A stretch of DNA of 64,000 bases. Origin: Rathayibacter sp. VKM Ac-2879. Lineage in GTDB: Bacteria > Actinomycetota > Actinomycetes > Actinomycetales > Microbacteriaceae. Positions 58,044 to 64,000 of the stretch are shown here, in pieces. The translations under genes and the position numbers were made by a program. The stretch spans positions 310,001 through 374,000 of the forward strand of contig NZ_JADKSO010000001.1 of NCBI RefSeq assembly GCF_015351245.1. The letters are read 5' to 3'. Numbering within the stretch: position 1 is the stretch's first letter; each line of letters opens with the position of its first letter. The notes under the pieces are model-generated. The model did not search any database, had not been told where the DNA came from, and saw only the letters and a list, made by a program, of their open reading frames with translations.

Positions 58044-59792
58044 TCAGTTCCTGACGGTGAGGGTGATGGAGGCGCTCGAGCCCACGTTTCCCGCGGCGTC
58101 GCTCGCCTTGGCGACGACGGCGTAGGTCGCGTTGGGCCAGTTCTTGCTGTTGGCCGTCAGCACCCAGCTGCCGTCGCTCTGCTTCACGGCGTCGCCGAGC
58201 TTGGTCGATCCCGACCAGAACGCGACGGCCGTGACCGCCACGTTGTCACTGGCGTTCGCGACGAGGGTGACGGTTCCGGCGACGGTGCTCTGGCTCGCGG
58301 GAGAGACGATCTTGGCCTGCGGCTTCACGGTGTCGACGCCGGAGGTGGGGGTCGGCGTGGGCGTGGGCGTGACCGTGGGGGTCGGGGTCGGGGTCGGCGT
58401 GACCGTCGGAGTCGGAGTGGGCGTCGGGGTGGGCGTCGGGGTCGCAGTGGGTGTCGCGGTCGGGGTCGGCGTCGCGGTGGGCGTCGTCCCCGTCGGGACC
58501 GTGCTCACCCCGTACCCGTAGTAGCGTCCCGAGACCGGCTGGCTGGGGTCGCCCACGAAGGTGCGCCCACGGAGGGTGGCCGCCTTCGCCTGCGCGATCA
58601 CCTGTGCGATGACCTGGCGCGGAGCCATGCCCGCGCACGACCCTCCGGCCGCGAGACAGTCGAGCACGACGCCCGAGGCCGCCGCGGTCGACATGCTCGT
58701 GCCGGTCTGGATGTAGGCGTAGGTGTTGCCCTTCTTGGTGGTGTACGGGCAGGTGCCGGGGGCGGCGATCGTGTGCGCCGCGTCGGCCGCCGAGGCGTAG
58801 TTGCTGTTCAGCGTGTAGTTGTCGTCCTTGGTGGTGACGTTCGAGCACGGCACGGCGGCGAGCGAGCCCGGCTTGCCGTCGTAGTTGGCGAAGTTCGTGA
58901 CCGCGAGCACCTCGTCGTAGGCGGCGGGGATGTACTTGCTGAGGTCGGTGGCCGAGTTGCCCGCGGCCGAGACCACCGTGACGCCCTTGCCGACGAGGTC
59001 GCAGACGGCCTGGTGGATCGCGTCGCCGTTGGTGAAGCCGCAATTGCCGTCGTCGACCCCTTCGGTCGCGAGCGACATGTTGACGACCTTGATGTTGTAC
59101 GTCGCCGCGTTTTGCGACACCCAGTCGAGCGCGCACATCAGGGTCGAGATGGTGCCCTTGTTGCCCGCGTCGAGCGCCCGGACCGAGTAGATCGGCGCGC
59201 CGGGGGCGATGCCGACCGTTCCGGAGCCGTTGTCGAGCGCGGCCATGTAGCCCGAGACACCGGTCCCGTGGCCATTGGCGTCGTCGGCTGTTCCGGAGCC
59301 GAAGCAGTTGACCTGTCGGGCGAGGTTGTAGTCGGGGTGCGCGCTCACTCCGGAGTCGATGACCGCGACCGCCGGCCCGTTCCACGAGGTGACCCCGTCG
59401 CCCGCGAGCACCGGCGCCTGGTCGGCCTGCGCGGTGAGAACGTGCGAGGGGACGGTCTGTGCGGCGCCGTCGACGACCTGGTCGGCGGGCGAGAGCGCGA
59501 GGACTCGGCTGTCGGCGTCGAGGATCGCGTGCTGGCGTGCCGTGAGCGATGCCGTGAACCCGGCGACGCCTCCGGTGTAGCTCGCGTCGAGGCGCAGACC
59601 GAGCGCGCGGACGAGACTGCTCGACACCGAGGAGGAGTCGACCGTGACGACGTAGCGCCCGGCGTCGGCGGCCTGCGCGGGAGCGGCGGTCGCGACGAAG
59701 CCGGCGGCGAGAGCTGCGGTCACCGCGGTGGCGGTGAGCACGCGGCGCAGTCGCCCGGCGGGGCGGAGGCGCGAGGTGGAGCGGAGGATCAC
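58044..59792 (-). CDS. Secreted subtilisin-family protease with Ig-like tail
   Basis: A 582-residue exported S8 protease. Signal peptide (1-42), an inhibitor I9 propeptide (about 45-120), then the catalytic domain with D146 (AVIDSG), H175 (NGHGTG) and S366 (GTSMST), plus the oxyanion Asn in SAAGN. A long TP repeat linker leads to the same Ig-like C-terminal domain as the two beta-helix proteins (AKIVSPASQSTVAGTVTLVA). Extra Cys pairs suggest disulfides. The shared tail suggests all three are held at the same place on the cell surface. Confidence 0.93.
   Translation of the reverse strand: MILRSTSRLRPAGRLRRVLTATAVTAALAAGFVATAAPAQAADAGRYVVTVDSSSVSSSLVRALGLRLDASYTGGVAGFTASLTARQHAILDADSRVLALSPADQVVDGAAQTVPSHVLTAQADQAPVLAGDGVTSWNGPAVAVIDSGVSAHPDYNLARQVNCFGSGTADDANGHGTGVSGYMAALDNGSGTVGIAPGAPIYSVRALDAGNKGTISTLMCALDWVSQNAATYNIKVVNMSLATEGVDDGNCGFTNGDAIHQAVCDLVGKGVTVVSAAGNSATDLSKYIPAAYDEVLAVTNFANYDGKPGSLAAVPCSNVTTKDDNYTLNSNYASAADAAHTIAAPGTCPYTTKKGNTYAYIQTGTSMSTAAASGVVLDCLAAGGSCAGMAPRQVIAQVIAQAKAATLRGRTFVGDPSQPVSGRYYGYGVSTVPTGTTPTATPTPTATPTATPTPTPTPTPTPTVTPTPTPTPTVTPTPTPTPTSGVDTVKPQAKIVSPASQSTVAGTVTLVANASDNVAVTAVAFWSGSTKLGDAVKQSDGSWVLTANSKNWPNATYAVVAKASDAAGNVGSSASITLTVRN
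58343..58490. repeat. TP codon repeat in the subtilisin gene
   Basis: About 24 units of 6 bp (GGCGTG, GGGGTC and near variants on the plus strand) that code Thr-Pro on the minus strand, broken by a few Val or Ala codons. The unit keeps frame when its number changes. Confidence 0.8.
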
Positions 59793-60067
59793 GGGAGACC
59801 TGTTCTGTGGAGCGGGCTAGGGAGCGAGGAGCTGGACGGCTGGCGGCGAGGCGACGCGGGGTCGTCGGCCAGGACCGAGGAGAGGCGGTACGGAGGAAGG
59901 GAGCGGACCGCGTCATCACGGCCGAGGGAGGCGGGCAGGCGTCCGCAGCGCCGGTCAGGAGTGGCCGACGACCGTCCGGCGGAGACGCTGCCGGGCGATG
60001 CTGAAAGGACTCGTGTCCCCCAAGCTAGCGGGTCCCAGGTTTCCGACGCATGACGTTCTACGGATCG
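59793..60067. other. Upstream region of the subtilisin gene
   Basis: A 275-bp gap between two minus-strand genes, with the protease promoter and the end of the glycosyltransferase block. No gene, repeat or clear hairpin was seen. Confidence 0.35.
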
Positions 60068-61231
60068 TTATTCAGCGACACGCCGGCGCGGAGACCCCAG
60101 AACGAGGCGGTATACCTCGATCGTCGCTCGCGCGATGGCGTCCCACTCGAGCGCGGAGAGGTCGGCGCGCGCCTCCGGCGAGACCTCGCGCTCGTCGAGC
60201 CAGCGCAGTCCGGACTCGAGCGCGTCGCCGTCGAATCCTCCGTCGTACAGTCGCACCCACTCCGGACCGACCAGCGCCGCGAGCTCGTGCATCGCGCCCA
60301 AATCGGGGACCAGCACCGGCCGGTCGGCCGAGAGCGCGAGAATAGCGGACCCCGAGTTCTGGATGGCCGAGTAGGGCAACACCACGAGGTCGCTCGCGCG
60401 CAGCCAGAGAGCGACGCGCTCATCGCTGATGAACTCGAGCTCCAGGCGGATGCGCTCGTCGCCGGCCGCCGCCTCCTCGATCGTCGCGCGCAATGGACCG
60501 CGAGCCGGGTTGCCCGCGATGGCCAGCAGGGTGCCGTCATCGTCGCGCTCGCGGAAACGCGAGACGAGCGTCGGCACGTTCTTATAGGGGCGGATCTGCC
60601 CCACCGAGACGACCAGGCGCGCGTCGGGGTCGAGCCCGAGCCGCGCGCGCGCCTCAGCCCGCGAGGGCGAGAAGTCGTAGTCGTGCCGATAATGCCCGTG
60701 CGGAGTCACATACGCGGGCACCTCCGCGAGCTCCGGGTATGAGCGGCGCACCGCGGTCACCCCCTCTTGCGAGAGGCAGAGGATCGCGTCGAGCTGGGAG
60801 GTGAGCAGCCGGCGGTACCAGTTGCGCAGGAACGGCGTCGCCCGCTCCTCGTGAGAGGCCACGTTGTGGGCCGTCCACACGAGCCGCGTGCCGCGGAGGC
60901 GCGCCACGCGCAGGAACGCGAAGAAGAACACGAGCCGCGCCACGATCCGGTAGCGGCGGACTCCGCTGAGGAAGGTCAGGTCGGGCCAGTGCAGATGCAC
61001 CACGTCGACCTTCGCGAGCAGCAGCCTCGCCCACGAGAGGTCGCGCACCTCCACACCCTCGGCGGCCATCGCCGTGTAGAGGCGGGCGTTGTAGGGGTTG
61101 GCGTAGCGCGTGCGGAACGCCGGCTCCGCCTCGATGCGCAAGTGCCGGCTCACGGGGCTCTCCTGGGCCAGCAGTCCGCGCAGGCGGGTGCGGAGGCGTC
61201 CGCGTAGCGTGCGCGTCCCTCCCGCGGTCAC
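60068..61231 (-). CDS. Glycosyltransferase, GT-B fold (family 4-like)
   Basis: A 387-residue enzyme that adds a sugar from a nucleotide donor to a surface polymer or lipid precursor. The N-terminal half binds acceptor (VDVVHLHWPDLTFL, TRLVWTAHNVASHE). The donor half begins LVVSVGQIRPYKNVPTLV and contains LRASDLVVLPYSAIQNSGSAILAL, the GT4 E-x7-E-like region, though the first Glu is Ala/Ser-replaced. The GTG start overlaps the GT2 stop (GTGA). It is translationally coupled to that gene. Confidence 0.87.
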   Translation of the reverse strand: MTAGGTRTLRGRLRTRLRGLLAQESPVSRHLRIEAEPAFRTRYANPYNARLYTAMAAEGVEVRDLSWARLLLAKVDVVHLHWPDLTFLSGVRRYRIVARLVFFFAFLRVARLRGTRLVWTAHNVASHEERATPFLRNWYRRLLTSQLDAILCLSQEGVTAVRRSYPELAEVPAYVTPHGHYRHDYDFSPSRAEARARLGLDPDARLVVSVGQIRPYKNVPTLVSRFRERDDDGTLLAIAGNPARGPLRATIEEAAAGDERIRLELEFISDERVALWLRASDLVVLPYSAIQNSGSAILALSADRPVLVPDLGAMHELAALVGPEWVRLYDGGFDGDALESGLRWLDEREVSPEARADLSALEWDAIARATIEVYRLVLGSPRRRVAE

Positions 61232-62238
61232 CGGCTCGCTCCCGTGCCGGGCACGCGACCGAAGAGCGTGCGCTCCGCCTCCGGATACCCCACCCGCCAG
61301 TCGCGTCGCCGCTGCCAGACCTCGGTCCAGGCGCGGCGCTCGCGGCGGGTCGCCGCCTCAAGACCGGCGCGCACCAGGGCGCCCGCCTGCAACAGGGCGA
61401 TGCCCATCCGTGCCGAGGCGGGGGACCACGAGAGTCGGAGCATCGTCGCCTTGCCCGCCATCACCATGCACATCTTGCGCCCCGAGTTGCCTTCCGTCGC
61501 TGCGTCTCGGGTCGAGGCGCCGACGTCGTGCACGATCACCGCGGACGGCACGATCACCGGCCGCAGCCCCGAGCGGCGGGCGCGGATCGAGAACTCCGCA
61601 TCCTCTCCGTAGAGGAAGAAGCGCTCGTCGAGGCGCCCCACCCGCTCGTACTCCGCACGCTCGATGAGCAGGAGGCAGCCGGTCACGATCGGCACCTCGC
61701 GCACGCTGTCGCGCTGCCAACGTCCGAGCGACTCCGGGTCGAGCAGCGGGTTGCCGCGGAACGCCGTCGAGAGCATCGTCGCGAAGCTCACCAGCGACCA
61801 CATGCTCGGCGCCCCCCAGCACGACGACGGATCGACGGAGCCGTCGGGCCGCAGGGTCCGACCGCCGTAGACGCCGTAGCGGGGGTTCGCGACGGCGAAC
61901 TCGATGAGCGCCCGGAGCGAGCCCTCGAGCAGGAGCGTGTCGGGATTGAGCAGCAGCACGAATCGCTCCTCGGATACGGCGACACCCCGGTTCACCCCCC
62001 GTGCGAAGCCGACGTTGTCGCCTGCCTCGATCACCGTCACCTGCGGGTGCGCGACGCGGATCGCCTCCGCGCTGCCGTCGACCGAGCCGTTGTCGACGAC
62101 GATCACTCGCGGAGGCGTCGGGGCGTCGCCGAGCGTGATCGAGTCGAGGCACGCGAGCGTGTTCTCGCGGGTGTTGTAGCTGACGATGACGATCGCGAGG
62201 CTCGTGTCGGCGGGGTCGATCACGCGGGGCTCAGACAC
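61228..62238 (-). CDS. Glycosyltransferase family 2 (rhamnosyltransferase-like)
   Basis: A 336-residue GT-A enzyme. SLAIVIVSYNTRENTLACLDSI is the family start, the donor Asp lies in VIVVDNGSVDGS, and LLLLNPDTLLL is the DxD-like NPD motif. RLDERFFLYGEDAEFSIRARRSG is the ED acceptor signature. The C-terminal stretch may touch the membrane. It overlaps both neighbours: the acyltransferase stop at 62231 on one side and the GT4 start on the other. Confidence 0.9.
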   Translation of the reverse strand: MSEPRVIDPADTSLAIVIVSYNTRENTLACLDSITLGDAPTPPRVIVVDNGSVDGSAEAIRVAHPQVTVIEAGDNVGFARGVNRGVAVSEERFVLLLNPDTLLLEGSLRALIEFAVANPRYGVYGGRTLRPDGSVDPSSCWGAPSMWSLVSFATMLSTAFRGNPLLDPESLGRWQRDSVREVPIVTGCLLLIERAEYERVGRLDERFFLYGEDAEFSIRARRSGLRPVIVPSAVIVHDVGASTRDAATEGNSGRKMCMVMAGKATMLRLSWSPASARMGIALLQAGALVRAGLEAATRRERRAWTEVWQRRRDWRVGYPEAERTLFGRVPGTGASR

Positions 62239-62764
62239 TGCTCGCCTCCGGTCGCTGGCCGATCACGCGCGCGGGTACGCCGCCGGCGATGCACTGGGCC
62301 GGCAGATCCTTCGTGACCACAGCGCCTGCGCCGACCACGGCTCCGTCGCCGATGGTGACCCCTGCGGTGACGACGACGTTCGCTCCGAGCCACACGTCGC
62401 GGCCGATCACGATGTCGCGCTCGATCTTCGGCTGGTCCATCACGGGAGTGCCCTGCACGATGCCGTAGTTCGAGGCGGTGACCGTGACGTTCGGGGCCAG
62501 GAGGCATTTCTCGCCGAAGGTGATCCGACCGCTGGTGTTGCCGGCCCAGATCACCGAGTTCTCGCCGATGTGCGTGCCTGCGCCGATCGTGATCCGCTCC
62601 GCGTTGCGGAACGACACCGTCGGTGCGAACGACACCCCGGATCCTCGGCGCAGTCGCGGCACCTGCAAGGCGTGGCTGTACGCGTGGAAGTGCAGCAGGC
62701 GCACGACCTGCAGGTAGCTGCGCAGTCGCGTGAGCGTGCGCAGCGGACCGCCGCCCTGGCTCAT
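62231..62764 (-). CDS. Left-handed beta-helix acyltransferase
   Basis: A 177-residue hexapeptide-repeat acetyltransferase. The repeats run from ERITIGAGTHIGENSVIWAG to IGDGAVVGAGAVVTKDLPAQC, with the typical AGGVPARVIG end. It would acetylate a sugar of the surface polymer. The ATG at 62764 is chosen; another in-frame ATG at 62800 overlaps the upstream gene by 17 bp. The start lies in the second copy of a duplicated 15-bp word. Confidence 0.88.
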   Translation of the reverse strand: MSQGGGPLRTLTRLRSYLQVVRLLHFHAYSHALQVPRLRRGSGVSFAPTVSFRNAERITIGAGTHIGENSVIWAGNTSGRITFGEKCLLAPNVTVTASNYGIVQGTPVMDQPKIERDIVIGRDVWLGANVVVTAGVTIGDGAVVGAGAVVTKDLPAQCIAGGVPARVIGQRPEASSV

Positions 62765-62798
62765 CGGGTCGTTCCGTCGAGGGTCATCGGGTCGTTCC
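62761..62798. repeat. 15-bp direct repeat at a gene junction
   Basis: TCATCGGGTCGTTCC occurs at 62761-62775 and 62784-62798. On the minus strand each copy ends in ATGA: in the first the TGA stops the WS/DGAT-like gene, in the second the ATG starts the acyltransferase. A 23-bp tandem duplication at the junction explains it. Confidence 0.75.
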
Positions 62799-64000
62799 AT
62801 CCGGGTCGGGGGCGGCCGCTGCCGCGGCCTCGAGAGGGTCGATCGTCGGGACGCCGAGCTCGGCGAGGGAGGCGGCGAGCGAGTCGACGAACCGCGCGGT
62901 GTCGAGGTCGGCGCGCACCGAGACCGCGATGTCGAGGCGCTTGGCGAACGAGCTCGCGAACACGGCCGCCTCATCGTCGGGCTCGGTGACGGGCCAGAGC
63001 GTCATCGACGCGAGCTCGGCCCGTCCGAACCAGCGGCGCCGGAGGAACACAGGCAGGTACGACGCGTACCCCAGCCAGTCCTTGCTGCCCCGCGTGATGC
63101 CGCTCTCGCCGGTCTCGACGGCGGTCTGCACTTGCGATCGCACGGCGGCGACCGTCTCGGCGAGCCCCATCCCGACAGGGACGGCCACGCGCACCATCGA
63201 GACGTGGTTGCGCTTGACCTCGTTCCGTTCGCGTCGCGGCGAGACGGGCACGAGGGTCGCGATCTCGTCGCGCTCGGGGTGCAGGACCGCGAAGGCGTGC
63301 AGGGCCAGGGCCACGGTGAGGTCGGCGACGGAGCCTCCCGCTGCCCGCGCCGCCGCCTTCGCGGTCGACAGTTCGACAGTGAGGATCGCCGCGTCGCGCG
63401 GCTTGATGCTGCGCTCGAGCAGCCCCGAGCGACGGATGTACACGTCGCGGGCGGCCCGGATGTTGCGGCCCGCGACCCGGGTCAGCCGCTTCTTGAGGGG
63501 CTTGCGCCGAAACTCGGCCCACTCCTCGGCGAGGGAGGCGTGGCTCGCCGAGATGTGCCGCCGCGCGGCGAGGGTCAGCGCGAACGGGCCCCGGGGCGGA
63601 CGGGGGTCGTCGGGGAAGCGCATCGGCGCGCGCCGGAACGGCTCGAACTCGACGGGCTGATCGGCGCTGAACGCCTGGATCAGCACCAGGCCGAACATTC
63701 CGTCGCCGAGCGCGTGGTGGATCCGCACCGCGAACCCCAGCTGCCCGGTCGAGAGTTCGACCACGAGGACGTCCCACAGCGGGCCGCGCGGGTCCATCGG
63801 GCCGTTGAAGGCTCCCGTCAGCAGCTCGACGTGCCGCGGGTCCCACTCGACGACCCCGGGATGGAAGCGCACATGATCGCGCACGTCGATCTCGTCGACC
63901 GAGACCCATGACGGGGTGAACAGCCCGAGCGGCGCGCGGGCGAGGCGCTGTCGCACGGCGGGCGAGGAGCGGATGAACGCCTCCCACGCCGCGAGGATCA
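62784..64000 (-). CDS. WS/DGAT-like O-acyltransferase, 5' end off the window
   Basis: At least 405 residues of a condensation-fold acyltransferase. The catalytic HHxxxDG motif is clear in VRIHHALGDGMFG. Other signatures are FNGPMDPRGPLWDVLVVEL, RVAVPVGMGLAETVAAVRSQVQ and SFAKRLDIAVSVRADLD. A GTG at 63956 could be read as a start, but the frame is open to the right edge (ILAAWEAFIRSSPAVRQRL precedes it), so the real start lies outside. In this polysaccharide cluster it may acylate a glycolipid rather than make wax esters or triacylglycerol. Confidence 0.85.
   Translation of the reverse strand, partial: ILAAWEAFIRSSPAVRQRLARAPLGLFTPSWVSVDEIDVRDHVRFHPGVVEWDPRHVELLTGAFNGPMDPRGPLWDVLVVELSTGQLGFAVRIHHALGDGMFGLVLIQAFSADQPVEFEPFRRAPMRFPDDPRPPRGPFALTLAARRHISASHASLAEEWAEFRRKPLKKRLTRVAGRNIRAARDVYIRRSGLLERSIKPRDAAILTVELSTAKAAARAAGGSVADLTVALALHAFAVLHPERDEIATLVPVSPRRERNEVKRNHVSMVRVAVPVGMGLAETVAAVRSQVQTAVETGESGITRGSKDWLGYASYLPVFLRRRWFGRAELASMTLWPVTEPDDEAAVFASSFAKRLDIAVSVRADLDTARFVDSLAASLAELGVPTIDPLEAAAAAAPDPDGTTR

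Overview
The window reads as chromosome of a high-GC Gram-positive actinobacterium. Coding regions are strongly G/C-biased in third positions, many starts are GTG or TTG, and genes are often coupled by 4-bp ATGA/GTGA overlaps. An Lsr2 nucleoid protein, the actinobacterial sulfate-assimilation layout, a MauE-type redox protein set and secreted beta-helix proteins with TP-rich linkers point, by inference, to the Microbacteriaceae. Nothing here names a species.

Layout. (1) 0.1-1.6 kb: a GNAT acetyltransferase, Lsr2 and a decayed transporter fragment. (2) 1.75-12.9 kb: one tightly packed plus-strand assimilatory sulfur operon: siroheme sulfite reductase, APS reductase (cysH), ATP sulfurylase (cysD, cysN), an SsuABC-type importer, the siroheme methyltransferase (cobA/sumT), a ferredoxin reductase, a 7Fe ferredoxin and a thioredoxin-reductase-like flavoprotein. 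It encodes the enzymes, cofactor synthesis and electron supply together. (3) 13.0-22.7 kb: a mosaic accessory region with lower and uneven GC. It holds a PadR regulator, a truncated membrane gene, an internally deleted serine resolvase, a LysE exporter, an unrecognised 386-aa protein divergent from a RES/Xre toxin-antitoxin pair, gene fragments, a DUF4396 membrane protein, a DMT transporter with a very His-rich tail, and TfoX-like and hypothetical genes.

(4) 22.7-27.0 kb: a 1379-aa secreted GH127-type glycosidase with a LacI-like operator. (5) 27.1-32.0 kb: a DUF318-type permease, its TIGR03943 partner and a membrane-anchored protein, followed by a membrane-tethered molybdopterin oxidoreductase. 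(6) 32.0-36.1 kb: an EamA/MarR divergon bracketed by two long palindromic repeats, a CHAP hydrolase, a universal stress protein and a paired CrcB fluoride channel. (7) 36.2-41.9 kb: signalling genes, namely a two-component system, a GGDEF-EAL protein and two divergent LuxR proteins. (8) 41.9-48.3 kb: a Tat-exported Cys-containing protein and two MauE-thioredoxin fusions around a molybdate ABC operon (modA, HTH-TOBE regulator, modB, modC).

(9) 48.5-52.3 kb: a DEAD-box helicase, a small protein and a Gfo/Idh/MocA dehydrogenase. (10) 52.4-64.0 kb: a cell-surface block. It has two paralogous secreted beta-helix proteins and a subtilisin that share a C-terminal Ig-like module, a polysaccharide pyruvyl transferase, two glycosyltransferases, a hexapeptide acyltransferase and a partial WS/DGAT-type acyltransferase that runs off the right edge.

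The best candidates for undescribed biology are the unrecognised protein sharing a control region with the RES/Xre pair, the MauE-thioredoxin fusions next to a CxxC-containing Tat substrate, the protein family sharing one C-terminal module across beta-helices and a protease, and the long palindromic repeats placed between convergent genes. All coordinates and motifs were read by eye. No alignment or database search was run.
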